From Desulfovibrionaceae bacterium (GTDB lineage Bacteria > Desulfobacterota > Desulfovibrionia > Desulfovibrionales > Desulfovibrionaceae): a DNA stretch of 64,000 bases. The position numbers and the translations under genes are program-made. The notes below the pieces were generated by a model. That model worked only from the letters and a program-made list of their open reading frames with translations. It did no database searches and was not told where the DNA came from. Location: positions 1 through 64,000 of the forward strand of contig JAQVCS010000010.1 of assembly GCA_028689675.1 (NCBI GenBank). The letters are read 5' to 3'. Of this stretch, positions 35,601 through 45,575 are shown piece after piece (position 1 is the stretch's first letter; the number at the start of each line of letters is the position of its first letter).

Positions 35601-37676
35601 ATGAAATACATTTCGCTCGCTTCGCGCTACCGCCCCCAAACCTTTGCCGATGTTGCTGGCCAAGATATGGTAAAGGCCGTGCTTTCCCGCGCTGCTCAAG
35701 AAGACAAGGTTGCTCCAGCCTATCTTTTCAGCGGCACTCGCGGCGTGGGCAAAACCACCATTGCACGCATTTTTGCCAAGGCGCTGAATTGTGCCCATGC
35801 CCCCGCGGCCGAACCCTGCAATGACTGTGAGCAATGCCGCAAAATTACTCAGGGCGTGCATGTTGACGTTACAGAAATTGACGGCGCTTCCAACAACAGT
35901 GTGGAAGATGCCCGCGCCCTGCGCGAAACCATAGGCTATGCAGCCATGGAAGGGCGCTACAAAGTCTTTATTATTGACGAAGCCCACATGCTTTCGCGCT
36001 CTGCCTTTAATGCTTTGCTCAAAACGCTGGAAGAACCCCCAGCCCGCGTTGTTTTTATTTTTGCCACCACAGAAGCGCATAAATTTCCTGTTACCATTGT
36101 GAGCCGTTGCCAGCACTTTATATTTAAGCATCTGCCCGAAAGTGCTCTTATTGCCCATCTGAATAAAATCTTGCAGGCAGAAGGCATGCACTTTGACGCT
36201 GGGGCTGTGGCACTTATTGCCCGACGGGCTGCTGGCTCGGTGCGCGATGCCATGAGCCTGCTTGACCAATGCCTTGCCTTGGGCGGGGATGCCCTTACGC
36301 AGGAAAGCGCCCGCGCAGTGCTGGGCGTGGCTGGGCAGGATTTATTTATTGCCCTGCTGGATGCTCTGGTGGCGCAAGACTGCGCAGCCATTGCGCGCTT
36401 GCTGCGCCGTCTGCTTGACCAAGGCGTGGATATTGGCTTTTTCTTGCGTGAGCTGGGCACGCTGTGGCGCACCCTTTTCTTGCTGCGTCAATCTGGCGAA
36501 AGCATTGTACCTGTGCTTGATATGCCTGCCGATGAATGCGCCCTGTGGTTAGCGCAAGCGCCGCGCTTCAGCCTGCAGCACATTCATGCCGCGTGGCAAA
36601 TGGTGCTGGATGCCCAGCGCCGCATTACGCACAGCCCAGAGCCAGCTGCCGCGCTTGAGCTGCTGCTGCTGCATTTGGCACTGCTGCCGCGCCTACTGCC
36701 ACTGGAACAGCTGCCTAGCTTTGCCCAAGGCCATGCTGCCCCCAATAGTGCCGCCAGCCCCGCAGCACCTGCTGCTTCTGTGCCCCCAGCCGCTGTGCCT
36801 TCAACCGCAGCTCCCTCTGTGCCATACGGGGCAGACTCTGCTGCGCCTGTGGCCTCGGTTATACCCACCGCCTCTGCGGCCTCTGCACCTGCGGCCTCGT
36901 TTGCGCCTGCCCCGACACTGGCACAAAGCACTGCGTACATGCCTGCGGCCTCGGCTGCCCCCACAGCACAGTCTGCGCCCATAGGCTCTGCCATGCGCGT
37001 TGCACAGCCTGCACCCGCTACCAAGCCTACCAGCGCAGAGCATAACAAGCCTGCCCCAGCAAGCCCACGGCAAGAGCCACAAGCTCAAGGGCAAGGCCTG
37101 CCCGCCGCACCTGCCCAGCCAGCCTTAGCGCAGGCAGCAGAAGCGCGCGCGCAGGAACAGTATGCACCAGAAAAAACAACGCAAACACAGGCAACAAGCC
37201 AGCCCAGTTCTGCACAGGCTGCCCCAGAGCAAACAAGAGCAGCGCAATCTGCCCCAAAGCCGCTTGCCCCAGTGCAGGCAGCGCCCCCTGCTGCCGAGCA
37301 AAAAACAGCGGGGGAAGGCCTTTCGTGGGAGCATTTTTGTGAATTTTGCGCCTCGGTGCAGGAACAGGGGGGCACAAGCCTGCCCCTGCGCATGATGCGC
37401 TCTGTTTCGGGGCACTTCAGCGCACAAGGCTGCCGCATACAAACACCGTCACAGCAGCAATGCGATTCGCTTGAACGCAGCCGCCCTGTGCTGGAAAACC
37501 TGCTGGCACAATATTGCCACCAAGCAATAGGCCTGCTTATTGTGCCCCCAGCCCGTGCCCCCAGAACAGAGGCACAGCTTAAAGATGAATTTTCACAGCG
37601 AGCTGAAGTAAAGCTTTGCTGCGAATTATTGGATGCCCGCCTTGACAGGGTGCATCCCCTCAGCAAAAACCCCTAG
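35601..37676 (+). CDS. dnaX: DNA polymerase III subunit gamma/tau
   Basis: A 691-residue clamp-loader subunit. The AAA+ core has Walker A GTRGVGKTT (45-53), zinc cysteines Cys64, Cys73, Cys76 and Cys79, and IIDEAHML. Residues about 385-585 are an unusually long Ala/Pro/Gln/Ser low-complexity linker, followed by a tau-type C-terminal domain of about 100 residues beginning LSWEHFCEF. No slippery heptamer in the correct frame was found for a gamma-type frameshift. The ATG at 35601 gives the canonical MKYISLASRYRPQTF start but has a weak ribosome site. First gene of dnaX-ybaB-recR. Confidence 0.95.
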   Translation: MKYISLASRYRPQTFADVAGQDMVKAVLSRAAQEDKVAPAYLFSGTRGVGKTTIARIFAKALNCAHAPAAEPCNDCEQCRKITQGVHVDVTEIDGASNNSVEDARALRETIGYAAMEGRYKVFIIDEAHMLSRSAFNALLKTLEEPPARVVFIFATTEAHKFPVTIVSRCQHFIFKHLPESALIAHLNKILQAEGMHFDAGAVALIARRAAGSVRDAMSLLDQCLALGGDALTQESARAVLGVAGQDLFIALLDALVAQDCAAIARLLRRLLDQGVDIGFFLRELGTLWRTLFLLRQSGESIVPVLDMPADECALWLAQAPRFSLQHIHAAWQMVLDAQRRITHSPEPAAALELLLLHLALLPRLLPLEQLPSFAQGHAAPNSAASPAAPAASVPPAAVPSTAAPSVPYGADSAAPVASVIPTASAASAPAASFAPAPTLAQSTAYMPAASAAPTAQSAPIGSAMRVAQPAPATKPTSAEHNKPAPASPRQEPQAQGQGLPAAPAQPALAQAAEARAQEQYAPEKTTQTQATSQPSSAQAAPEQTRAAQSAPKPLAPVQAAPPAAEQKTAGEGLSWEHFCEFCASVQEQGGTSLPLRMMRSVSGHFSAQGCRIQTPSQQQCDSLERSRPVLENLLAQYCHQAIGLLIVPPARAPRTEAQLKDEFSQRAEVKLCCELLDARLDRVHPLSKNP

Positions 37677-37741
37677 GGCAAGCGTCTGGCGCACGGTGTT
37701 GCCACCGCGCCTGCCCGACAGACCATACAAGGAGTATAAAC

Positions 37742-38053
37742 ATGAAAAATATGGGTGATATTCTGCGTCAAGCTCAGGTTATGCAGCACAAATTGGCCAA
37801 AGTGCAGCAGCAAATGGCTGAAGCCGATTTTGAGGCCTCCAGCGGCGGCGGCATGGTCAAGGCCGTGATGACGGGCAAGCAAGAGCTGAAATCGCTTGTT
37901 ATTGACCCCAAGGCTCTGGAAGGGAATGACGTGGAAATGCTGCAAGACCTCATTCTTGCCGCAGTAAACGAAGCTGGCCGCATTGCCCGCGACAGCATGG
38001 AACGTGAAATGAGCGCCATTTCTGGCGGCATCAAGCTGCCCGGCGTTTTTTAA
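37742..38053 (+). CDS. ybaB: Nucleoid-associated protein YbaB/EbfC
   Basis: A 103-residue DNA-binding protein, dimeric, usually encoded between dnaX and recR. It begins MKNMGDILRQAQVMQHKLAKVQ and contains the core GGGMVKAVMTGKQELKSLVID. AAGGAG precedes the ATG. The stop is followed 8 bp later by a 150-bp MITE-like element. Confidence 0.95.
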   Translation: MKNMGDILRQAQVMQHKLAKVQQQMAEADFEASSGGGMVKAVMTGKQELKSLVIDPKALEGNDVEMLQDLILAAVNEAGRIARDSMEREMSAISGGIKLPGVF

Positions 38054-38060
38054 ATTATCT

Positions 38061-38210
38061 TGGGGCGTGTTCACACTACAGGAATGTTGTTCGCTGGCAA
38101 GGAAGACGAGGCCTGTATGCAGGGAATGTATTCTTATGGTACTAACCCGAAATACAAGCCGAAGTCTCACGCCGACAGAGGGCAAAAAAACGTAGTGTGA
38201 ATACGCCCTA
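38061..38210. mobile_element. MITE-like element, copy A (150 bp), between ybaB and recR
   Basis: The ends TGGGGCGTGTTCACACTA (38061-38078) and TAGTGTGAATACGCCCTA (38193-38210) are near-perfect inverted repeats. The interior is about 90 percent identical to 60281-60440, apart from a 10-bp insertion there. It has no ORF. The rest of the 343-bp gap to recR holds a C/T-rich stretch and a good ribosome site. Confidence 0.8.
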
Positions 38211-38397
38211 GGGCGCAGGGGGCTTTTATGGCTTCCTGTGTCCTCTTGCTCTGCGGCAACAGCAAGCAGGCACTATGCATATTTTCTGTCTTTGCCCTGC
38301 CCTTCCGCGCAGGTCTTTTCTTTTTTACTCTTTGTTTATGCCTGCAGTGCTGTGTGCGCTGCGGGGTAAGCCCCGTGTTCTGCGGGGAGGATGACGT

Positions 38398-39003
38398 ATG
38401 CACAATATTCCCGCACCCTTGGCAGCATTGGTAGAGCAGCTTTCGCGCCTGCCCGGCTTGGGGCCCAAATCTGCCCTGCGCGTTGCCATGAGCCTGCTGC
38501 AATGGCCTGTGGCCGAAACCCGCCGTCTGGGCGCTTCTATTCACGATTTGCGCGACAACCTGCACTTGTGCTCGCGCTGCGGGGGGCTTGCCGCCACAGA
38601 CCCCTGCCCCATCTGCACCGACCCTGCCCGCGCGCCAGACACCCTATGCCTTGTGGCAGAATGGGACAGCATGCTCACCATGGAAGAAGGCGGCTTTTAC
38701 CATGGGCAATATCTCATTTTGGGCGGCCTGCTTGCCCCCCTTGAGCAAATGAATGCTGAAGCCCTGCACATAGACCGCCTGCTTGCCCGCCTGCGTGAAG
38801 GGCAGGTAACAGAGCTGGTGCTGGCGCTGGGGGCAACTGCCGAAGCAGAAAATACAGCCTCGTATGTGTGCAATCAGGTGCGGGCACACGCGCCGCAGGT
38901 GCATTTAAGCCGCTTGGCGCAGGGCATACCGCTGGGGGCAGAAGTAAAATTTATGGATAAAGAAACCTTGAAGCAGTCCATGCGTTTTCGTCAGGTTTTA
39001 TAG
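38398..39003 (+). CDS. recR: Recombination mediator RecR
   Basis: A 201-residue protein of the RecFOR loading pathway. It has a helix-hairpin-helix at about 15-30 (LPGLGPKSALRVAM), a zinc finger of Cys58, Cys61, Cys70 and Cys73, and a Toprim domain at about 80-175 (LCLVAEWDSMLTMEE). GGGGAGGA precedes the ATG. It ends at a terminator at 39035-39075. Confidence 0.96.
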   Translation: MHNIPAPLAALVEQLSRLPGLGPKSALRVAMSLLQWPVAETRRLGASIHDLRDNLHLCSRCGGLAATDPCPICTDPARAPDTLCLVAEWDSMLTMEEGGFYHGQYLILGGLLAPLEQMNAEALHIDRLLARLREGQVTELVLALGATAEAENTASYVCNQVRAHAPQVHLSRLAQGIPLGAEVKFMDKETLKQSMRFRQVL

Positions 39004-39034
39004 AAAAAACACCGCTGTGCTGCCTCTTCTTGCC

Positions 39035-39075
39035 CAAGCCGCTTTGCACTCTAGAGCGGCTTGTATACTTTTTTT
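39035..39075 (+). terminator. Intrinsic terminator after recR
   Basis: Stem CAAGCCGCT (39035-39043) pairs with AGCGGCTTG (39055-39063), and a seven-base T-run begins at 39069. Confidence 0.8.
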
Positions 39076-39178
39076 CGCTTTTTTTCCCTTTTGCCCCTAG
39101 ACGATGCCCAAGAAAGACTTACATTTTCGTCGCACAGCAATGTGCCTTACTGAAGTAAATTTTCTGGAGGGTATATAT

Positions 39179-41080
39179 ATGTCTAAGATTATCGGTATTG
39201 ACCTTGGCACAACAAACTCTTGTGTCTATGTTATGGAAGGAAAAGACCCCAAGTGCATAAGCAACCCTGAAGGGGGGCGCACTACGCCTTCTGTTGTTGC
39301 TTTTACAGATAAAGAACGCCTTGTGGGTGAAATTGCCAAGCGTCAGGCTGTAACCAACCCCCAGCGCACCATTTTTGCCATCAAGCGCCTTATGGGGCGT
39401 AAGTTTGATACCCCCGAAGTGGATCGCTGGAAGCAGCATTCCCCCTATGTTATTGCCAAGGGCGCCAATGGCGATGCCGCTGTGGAAGTGGACGCCCGCT
39501 CTTACAGCGCCCCTGAAGTTTCGGCCATGATTTTGGCCAAGCTGAAGGCCGATGCTGAAGCCTACCTTGGCGAAAGCGTGACAGAAGCCGTTATTACTGT
39601 TCCCGCCTACTTTAACGATGCCCAGCGTCAGGCCACCAAGGATGCTGGCCGCATTGCAGGCTTGGAAGTAAAACGTATTATCAACGAGCCTACAGCAGCC
39701 TCGCTGGCGTATGGCTTTGATAAAAAGGCCAATGAAAAGATTGCCGTTTTTGACTTGGGCGGCGGCACTTTTGATATTTCCATTCTGGAAGTGGGCGATA
39801 ATGTTGTGGAAGTGCGCGCCACCAATGGTGATACCTTCCTTGGCGGTGAAGACTTTGACCAGCGCGTCATCAACTTCTTGGTTGAAGAATTTAAACACGA
39901 CAATGGCATTGACCTTTCCAAAGATTCTATGGCCTTGCAGCGCTTGAAAGAATCGGCTGAAAAGGCGAAAAAAGACCTTTCCACCGCTATGGAAGCCGAA
40001 GTAAACCTGCCCTTTATTACGGCAGACCAAAACGGCCCCAAGCATTTAATGGTGAAAATTTCACGCGCCAAGCTGGAACAGCTGGTAAGTGATTTGGTAG
40101 ACCGCACCATTGCCCCCTGCAAAAAGGCTTTGGCCGACGCTGGCTTGAATGCCAAGGATATTGACGAAGTGGTGCTGGTTGGCGGTATGACCCGTATGCC
40201 CTTGGTACAGCAGAAGGTGCAGGAATTCTTTGGTAAAGAACCCAACCGTTCTGTGAACCCCGATGAAGTGGTGGCCATGGGTGCTGCCATTCAGGGCGGC
40301 ATTTTGACTGGTGATGTGAAAGACGTGCTTTTGCTGGACGTGACCCCGCTTTCGCTGGGTATTGAAACTATGGGTGCTGTGTTTACCAAGCTGATTGACC
40401 GCAACACCACCATTCCTACCCGCAAATCACAGGTGTTCACCACGGCTGCCGACAATCAGCCTTCTGTGTCCATCCATGTTTTGCAGGGTGAGCGCCCCAT
40501 GGCTGCCGACAACATGACCTTGGCACGCTTTGAATTGACGGGCATTCCTCCAGCGCCCCGCGGCATTCCGCAAATCGAAGTTTCTTTCGATATTGATGCC
40601 AACGGTATTGTGAATGTTTCTGCCAAAGATATGGGCACAGGCAAGCAGCAGTCTATCCAGATTACGGCTTCCTCTGGCCTTTCCGAAGAAGACATTCAGC
40701 GCATGGTGCACGAAGCCGAAGCCCATGCTGGCGAAGACAAGAAGCGTCAAGAATTGATTGAAGCCCGCAATCAGGCAGACAGCCTCATTTATGGCACTGA
40801 AAAATCTATGAATGACTTGGGCGACAAGGTTGATGCGGCCACCAAGAGCGATGTGACGGCAAAAATTGCAGACCTGCGCAAAGTGATGGAAGCTGACGAT
40901 GCCGATGCCATCAAGCAGGCTAGCGACGCCCTTGCCAAGGCTTCGCACAAGCTGGCCGAGCAATTGTACCAGCAGCAGGCACAGCAGCAGGGGGCACAGC
41001 CCGAAGCTGATGCAGCCCAGCAGGCACACAAAGATGGTGATGACGTTGTGGATGCTGACTTTACTGAAGTTAAAAAATAA
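39179..41080 (+). CDS. dnaK: Chaperone DnaK (Hsp70)
   Basis: A 633-residue ATP-dependent chaperone. The N-terminus is [20 protein letters not shown], with [14 protein letters not shown], the linker [15 protein letters not shown] and a glutamine-rich C-terminal tail ending [13 protein letters not shown]. Gram-negative-type length. The ATG at 39179 follows TGGAGGG; the frame extends upstream without need. No CIRCE operator was found and no confident sigma-32 promoter was seen. grpE and dnaJ are not adjacent; it has its own terminator. Confidence 0.97.
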   Translation: MSKIIGIDLGTTNSCVYVMEGKDPKCISNPEGGRTTPSVVAFTDKERLVGEIAKRQAVTNPQRTIFAIKRLMGRKFDTPEVDRWKQHSPYVIAKGANGDAAVEVDARSYSAPEVSAMILAKLKADAEAYLGESVTEAVITVPAYFNDAQRQATKDAGRIAGLEVKRIINEPTAASLAYGFDKKANEKIAVFDLGGGTFDISILEVGDNVVEVRATNGDTFLGGEDFDQRVINFLVEEFKHDNGIDLSKDSMALQRLKESAEKAKKDLSTAMEAEVNLPFITADQNGPKHLMVKISRAKLEQLVSDLVDRTIAPCKKALADAGLNAKDIDEVVLVGGMTRMPLVQQKVQEFFGKEPNRSVNPDEVVAMGAAIQGGILTGDVKDVLLLDVTPLSLGIETMGAVFTKLIDRNTTIPTRKSQVFTTAADNQPSVSIHVLQGERPMAADNMTLARFELTGIPPAPRGIPQIEVSFDIDANGIVNVSAKDMGTGKQQSIQITASSGLSEEDIQRMVHEAEAHAGEDKKRQELIEARNQADSLIYGTEKSMNDLGDKVDAATKSDVTAKIADLRKVMEADDADAIKQASDALAKASHKLAEQLYQQQAQQQGAQPEADAAQQAHKDGDDVVDADFTEVKK

Positions 41081-41151
41081 ATCGGGCAACTGCCTTTGTG
41101 GTATAGCGCCTGTGCATAGGCAATATATCGCTTAGAAAAAGTAGTATTCTG

Positions 41152-41190
41152 AAAAAAGGGTGGATTCTTACAGGAATCTGCCCTTTTTTT
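41152..41190 (+). terminator. Intrinsic terminator after dnaK
   Basis: AAAAAAGGGTGGATTC (41152-41167) pairs with GAATCTGCCCTTTTTT (41174-41189), allowing two G-U pairs, and ends in a T7 tract. Confidence 0.9.
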
Positions 41191-41319
41191 ATGCACATCT
41201 CTATGCAGCAGGGGGCTGGGCAGCGCTACCCTTGCCACAAAGTCACTTATGCAGTAGAAAAATAAGGACATCACACTCTAAGAGCAGTGCGCCATGTGCC
41301 GCACACCAAGGAGATTGCC

Positions 41320-43302
41320 ATGCTCTTCCCCCTTTACCCCTCACAGCGCACACTGCATATGTTTGCTGCTGTGTTGCTATGCTGCGCCCTTGCAGCATGC
41401 ACCCAATTGCCTTTCTATAATAATAGCGCCCCCTCGCTGCCCGTGGTGCAAGAGGCTCGCAATGCTTGGCAGGCAGAAAATATGCCGCTGGCACTCAAGC
41501 TGTATAAAACTATTGTTTCCACCAAGGGCATTACCACGGCAGAATACCGCGAGGCCTACAGCCGCTATGCCATTGCCACAGCCAAAACAGGCAAGGCTGG
41601 CGACGGCCTAGCCATTTTAAAGCGCTGGCAAAAACAAGACCCCAGCGCCAATACCTTGCCCGAATGGCAGGATGCTTGGTTTTTATGCACACGAGAGCTC
41701 AGCCCCAGCCGTGCTGTTGCACAGGCCAAAACCTTATGGCTTACCCAAAAAGCTCCCGATACGTTACGCATGCAGGCAGCCTTTATTTTGATAGGCCGCT
41801 CTTTTTCGGCAGCCCAGTGCAAGCAGACCTTCCCCCTGCTTTCTTCCCTGTATGGTCAGCGCGATGCCTCACGCCGCGCAGTGCTTGAGCAGCACTTGCT
41901 TATGGAAACGCGCTATATCAGCTCAAACACCCTAAAAGACCTTATGGCGTTCATTCCCAGCGGAAGGGAAAAGGTCTTCCCCTATTCCATTATAATTGTC
42001 GAGCAGGCACGCCGCCTTGCCCCTAGCAATGCGGCCGAAAGCGCACGCCTGCTTGGCCTTGTGCGCGGCGCTTTTGCCGATAAAAGCCTGCCCGAAAGCG
42101 CCCTAAAGGCTGGGCAGCAAAACGCGCTGTGTATTGTGCTGGCCTTGCCTCAGTCTGGCTCTATTGCGCCCATTGCCAACAAAATTTCCAATGGCGCCAG
42201 CATAGCCCGTCAAGAATTGGAGCAAAGCGGCACACAAGTGCAGCTTGAAATTATCAATTCCGACGTTTCTGACTGGCTCAGCCGCCTTGATGCCCTGCCG
42301 CCCCATTGCGTGGTGGTGGGCGGGCCTTTGCGCGCCAACAAAATGACTGAACTCAAAAAAAGCAACAGCCTGCAACAGCGCGCCGTGTTCAGCTTCTTGT
42401 CTGAACTGGAAGGCGATGACGAAGGCAAAACAGCATGGCGCTTCTTCCCCAGCAACCGCGATCAAATCAATGCCCTGCTGCGCTTTAGCTATGACACGCT
42501 GGGCTTGCGTTCTTTTGCGGCCTTCTACCCTGAAGATAGCTATGGCACGCATATGACAGGCATTTTAGAAACAGCCCTGTCTGGCCGTGGTGCACGCTTT
42601 GCCAAGCAAAACTATGAGCCGCAGGCTTCTATCACATGGGCAGACAGCGCAGGCAAGCTGCTGCAAAAGCCAGACGGCATGGCTGCCAATGTGGATGCCA
42701 TTTTCCTGCCCGATAGCTGGAAAAACATGGATGCGCTGAGCAAAAGCTTCAGCTATTATGGCGCAAACAATATGGTAATGCTGGGTACTGCCCTGTGGGA
42801 ACAAAGCCTTGCCGACAGATTTGTTGCCCAAGCCGACAATTATGCCCTTGCTGTCTTTCCTGCCGCGTGGAACCCGCAGCAATTGCCAGCAGCCCTGACA
42901 GCCTCGGGCAGCACCGACTTTTGGAAATGCCTTGGCTATGACTTTGTCCGTTTTGCCGCTGGCATGAAGCTGTCGGATATGCACAATGGCGCAGTGGCAG
43001 TTAATAACAGTGCCCGCAATGCCCAAAACATGGCGTGGACTTTAGCCCCCATACAGTGGGATGCCTTTGGTAAGGCCAGCCAAGCCTTATACCTGTTCAC
43101 CCCCTCTACCCATGGCATGGCTTTGCTCAACCCCGATGCTTTTGCTCTGCAGCGCAAGGCAAGGCTTGAAGGGGCGGCATCCCAGCCAGCCGCACAGGCA
43201 GGAGAAGCCGCTGCCGCCACGCTGCCGCAGGGTGAGCAAGCGCCAGCCCCCCTGCCCACCACGCCGCGGCCTTCGCACAAGCTGCAGCTCCCCGGAATGT
43301 AA
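41320..43302 (+). CDS. LpoA/LppC-like lipoprotein, penicillin-binding-protein activator
   Basis: A 660-residue lipoprotein with lipobox LAAC (Cys about 28) and a two-part layout as in LpoA: an N-terminal helical repeat region (about 35-270; AWQAENMPLALKLYKTI looks TPR-like) and a C-terminal type I periplasmic-binding fold (about 270-600; IVLALPQSGSIAPIANKISNGASIA, FPSNRDQINALLRFSYDTLGLRSFAAFYPEDSYG). By homology it may stimulate a class A PBP at the outer membrane; a solute-binding role cannot be excluded. The tail after about 610 is Ala/Pro-rich. AAGGAG precedes the ATG. gatC follows after 64 bp. Confidence 0.8.
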   Translation: MLFPLYPSQRTLHMFAAVLLCCALAACTQLPFYNNSAPSLPVVQEARNAWQAENMPLALKLYKTIVSTKGITTAEYREAYSRYAIATAKTGKAGDGLAILKRWQKQDPSANTLPEWQDAWFLCTRELSPSRAVAQAKTLWLTQKAPDTLRMQAAFILIGRSFSAAQCKQTFPLLSSLYGQRDASRRAVLEQHLLMETRYISSNTLKDLMAFIPSGREKVFPYSIIIVEQARRLAPSNAAESARLLGLVRGAFADKSLPESALKAGQQNALCIVLALPQSGSIAPIANKISNGASIARQELEQSGTQVQLEIINSDVSDWLSRLDALPPHCVVVGGPLRANKMTELKKSNSLQQRAVFSFLSELEGDDEGKTAWRFFPSNRDQINALLRFSYDTLGLRSFAAFYPEDSYGTHMTGILETALSGRGARFAKQNYEPQASITWADSAGKLLQKPDGMAANVDAIFLPDSWKNMDALSKSFSYYGANNMVMLGTALWEQSLADRFVAQADNYALAVFPAAWNPQQLPAALTASGSTDFWKCLGYDFVRFAAGMKLSDMHNGAVAVNNSARNAQNMAWTLAPIQWDAFGKASQALYLFTPSTHGMALLNPDAFALQRKARLEGAASQPAAQAGEAAAATLPQGEQAPAPLPTTPRPSHKLQLPGM

Positions 43303-43366
43303 TACCGTGCCCCGCCCTGTGCGGGGCGCATAAAGCACTATAGCCTCATTGAAAAAAGGATAAATC

Positions 43367-43660
43367 ATGCCCACACAAAGCGTCAGTGTTGCCGATGTAA
43401 CCACTATGGCGCAGCTTGCCCGCCTTGACGTGCCCGAAGAGCACAAAGAGCAGCTTGCCCGCCAATTTGGTGATATTCTTGCCTATATGGATGTACTAAG
43501 CTCAATTGACACCAGCACTGTCGAACCTTTGTACAGCCCAGTGCTGCACAAGGCAGCCCCACGCCCCGATATTGCCGTCAATACGCGCCAGCGTGAGGCC
43601 ATGCTGCACAATTCCCCAGCACAGAATAGTGAATATTTTACTGTGCCCCGCATCGTCTAA
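43367..43660 (+). CDS. gatC: Asp/Glu-tRNA amidotransferase subunit GatC
   Basis: A 97-residue subunit of the amidotransferase that makes Asn-tRNA and/or Gln-tRNA by transamidation. It has [23 protein letters not shown] and ends FTVPRIV, both typical. AAAAGGA precedes the ATG. gatA follows 16 bp later; gatB is not in this window. Confidence 0.95.
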   Translation: MPTQSVSVADVTTMAQLARLDVPEEHKEQLARQFGDILAYMDVLSSIDTSTVEPLYSPVLHKAAPRPDIAVNTRQREAMLHNSPAQNSEYFTVPRIV

Positions 43661-43676
43661 GCCAGCAGAGAAAAGC

Positions 43677-45140
43677 ATGAATACAGTCTATACAGAAACG
43701 CTCATAAGCCTGCGCGACAAGCTTGCCGCACACGAAATTACTGCCACACAGGCCGTACAGGCCTGCCTTGACCGCATTGCCGCCACAGAGCCAGCCCTGC
43801 ACGCCCTTTTGGCCATAGATGCAGACAATGCCCTTGCTCAGGCACGCGCGCTGGACGCACAGGGCTATGATGCCAGCAAAGCCCTGTGGGGCGTGCCCGT
43901 AACCATTAAAGATGCCCTCAGCACGCAGGGCTTGGCCACCACGGCAGGCTCTGCCATGCTTGCTGGCTTTGTGCCCGTCTACGATGCCTTTGTGGTGCAG
44001 AAATTAAAAGAAGCAGGGGCAATTATTCTGGGCAAAAATAATATGGATGAATTTGCCATGGGCTCGACTACAGAAAAATCGGCCTTTCAGGTAACGGGCA
44101 ACCCTTGGGATATGAGCCGCGTGCCCGGTGGCTCGAGCGGCGGCTCGGCAGCTTCAGTTGCGGCCTGCCAATGCTTTGCTTCGCTGGGTTCAGACACGGG
44201 TGGCTCAATACGCCAGCCCGCTTCGCTGTGCGGCTGCGTGGGTTTAAAGCCCACCTATGGGCGCGTTTCGCGCTATGGCCTTATTGCCTATGGCTCATCG
44301 CTTGATCAGGTGGGGCCGCTCACGCGCACCGTTGCCGACTGTGCCTTGGTGCTGCAAACTATTGCAGGCTACGATGAGCGGGACAGCACCAGCGACCCGC
44401 GCCCTGTGGATGACTATATGGCAGCGCTGGGCGCAAGGCGCGACCTTACAGGCATCAAGCTGGGGGTGCCGCAGGAATTTTTTGGGGAAGGTTTGTCCGC
44501 AGAAGTGCGCCATGCCTGCGAGGCTGCTTTGAAAAAGGCGCAAGAGCTTGGGGCAAGCCTTGTGCCTATCAGCATGCCGCACACCAATGCCGCCATTGCC
44601 ACCTATTATATTATTGCCATGGCCGAAGCCAGCTCCAACCTTGCCCGCTTTGACGGCGTGCGCTATGGGCACCGCAGCCCTGCCCCCGAGCAATTGCAGG
44701 ACTTGTACGTCAAGTCACGCAGTGAAGGCTTTGGGGAAGAAGTGCAGCGCCGCATTATGCTGGGCACCTATGTGCTTTCTTCTGGCTATTATGATGCCTA
44801 TTACCGCAAGGCCGCGCAGGTGCGCCGCCTTATTCGCAATGATTATGAGCAGGCTTTGCAGCACTGTGATATTATTTGCGCCCCCGCATCGCCAGTAACA
44901 GCATGGAAAGCTGGCTCTCACAGCCAAAACCCGCTTGAAATGTATTTGATGGATGTGTATACCCTCTCCCTCAACCTTGCTGGCCTGCCCGGGCTTTCCC
45001 TGCCTGTAGGCAAGGGGGAAGAAAGCGGGCTGCCCGTGGGTATGCAGCTTTTTGGACGGGCTTTTGACGAAGCCACCCTGCTTGCTGTGGGGCATGTGCT
45101 TGAACAAGCCCTGCCTTCTTTTGGCCTGCCCGCGCTATAA
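43677..45140 (+). CDS. gatA: Asp/Glu-tRNA amidotransferase subunit GatA
   Basis: A 487-residue amidase-signature enzyme that releases ammonia from glutamine for GatB. The catalytic triad is Lys78 (VTIKDAL), cis-Ser153 ([11 protein letters not shown]) and Ser177 ([12 protein letters not shown]). The ATG at 43677 matches the usual N-terminus; the same frame extends 57 codons upstream over gatC as a shadow. Second gene of the gatC-gatA pair. Confidence 0.97.
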   Translation: MNTVYTETLISLRDKLAAHEITATQAVQACLDRIAATEPALHALLAIDADNALAQARALDAQGYDASKALWGVPVTIKDALSTQGLATTAGSAMLAGFVPVYDAFVVQKLKEAGAIILGKNNMDEFAMGSTTEKSAFQVTGNPWDMSRVPGGSSGGSAASVAACQCFASLGSDTGGSIRQPASLCGCVGLKPTYGRVSRYGLIAYGSSLDQVGPLTRTVADCALVLQTIAGYDERDSTSDPRPVDDYMAALGARRDLTGIKLGVPQEFFGEGLSAEVRHACEAALKKAQELGASLVPISMPHTNAAIATYYIIAMAEASSNLARFDGVRYGHRSPAPEQLQDLYVKSRSEGFGEEVQRRIMLGTYVLSSGYYDAYYRKAAQVRRLIRNDYEQALQHCDIICAPASPVTAWKAGSHSQNPLEMYLMDVYTLSLNLAGLPGLSLPVGKGEESGLPVGMQLFGRAFDEATLLAVGHVLEQALPSFGLPAL

Positions 45141-45206
45141 AAAGTGTTTTTTGTGCCCGCTGCCTCTTGGGTGGCGGGCACACAAGCTCAAAGACAAGAG
45201 GAAAGT

Positions 45207-45554
45207 ATGCCAATACAGCACCAGCCCGATCAAGTGCCCAACCTGCTTGAGCAACAGGCAAAAATTTTTAAAGCCCTTGGTCACCCCAGCCGCCTCAGTA
45301 TGGCTGAGGCTCTGCGTGAAGGGGAAAAATGTGTTTGTGAACTGCAAGAGCATGTGGGGGCAGATATGTCCACCATTTCAAAGCATTTAACTGTATTACG
45401 CAATGCAGGTATTGTTACCTCGCAAAAAAGGGGAACCAATATCTATTATAGCCTTGCCCTTCCTTGCCTTGAGGTTTTTTTGCAATGCACAGGCTCTATG
45501 ATACAAAGCCGTGTGCTCTTGCACATGTCTTTGCTGCCCAACAAAGAGCGCTGA
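45207..45554 (+). CDS. ArsR family metalloregulator (orphan)
   Basis: A 115-residue winged-helix repressor. The metal site motif is CVCEL (Cys42, Cys44), the alpha-3 type As/Sb site of ArsR-family proteins, directly before the recognition region MSTISKHLTVLRNAGIV. Near the C-terminus, Cys86 (PCLEVFLQC) could join the site. AGAGGAAA precedes the ATG. No ars, thioredoxin or permease gene lies alongside, so its regulon is elsewhere or only itself. A GTGCCCGC/GCGGGCAC stem (45154-45182) lies just upstream and may be the gatA terminator or an operator. Confidence 0.9.
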   Translation: MPIQHQPDQVPNLLEQQAKIFKALGHPSRLSMAEALREGEKCVCELQEHVGADMSTISKHLTVLRNAGIVTSQKRGTNIYYSLALPCLEVFLQCTGSMIQSRVLLHMSLLPNKER

Positions 45555-45575
45555 GCCCTGCATTAGGTAGCCAGC

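Noticed and set aside
35172-36269. 365-codon minus-strand ORF over ilvE and dnaX
   Set aside because: It is the shadow of two clear genes and has no recognisable domain.
37290-37320. Possible dnaX frameshift site at an A6 run
   Set aside because: The A run is read CAA AAA ACA, which is not the A AAA AAG-type frame needed for -1 slippage.
39004-39178. Heat-shock promoter or CIRCE element before dnaK
   Set aside because: No TTAGCACTC-N9-GAGTGCTAA was found, and the only CTTGTA/CCCCTA pair is spaced too widely for a sigma-32 promoter.
39119-40045. 308-codon ORF antisense to dnaK
   Set aside because: Long antisense frames over dnaK are a common artefact of its codon usage; the dnaK sense reading is unambiguous.
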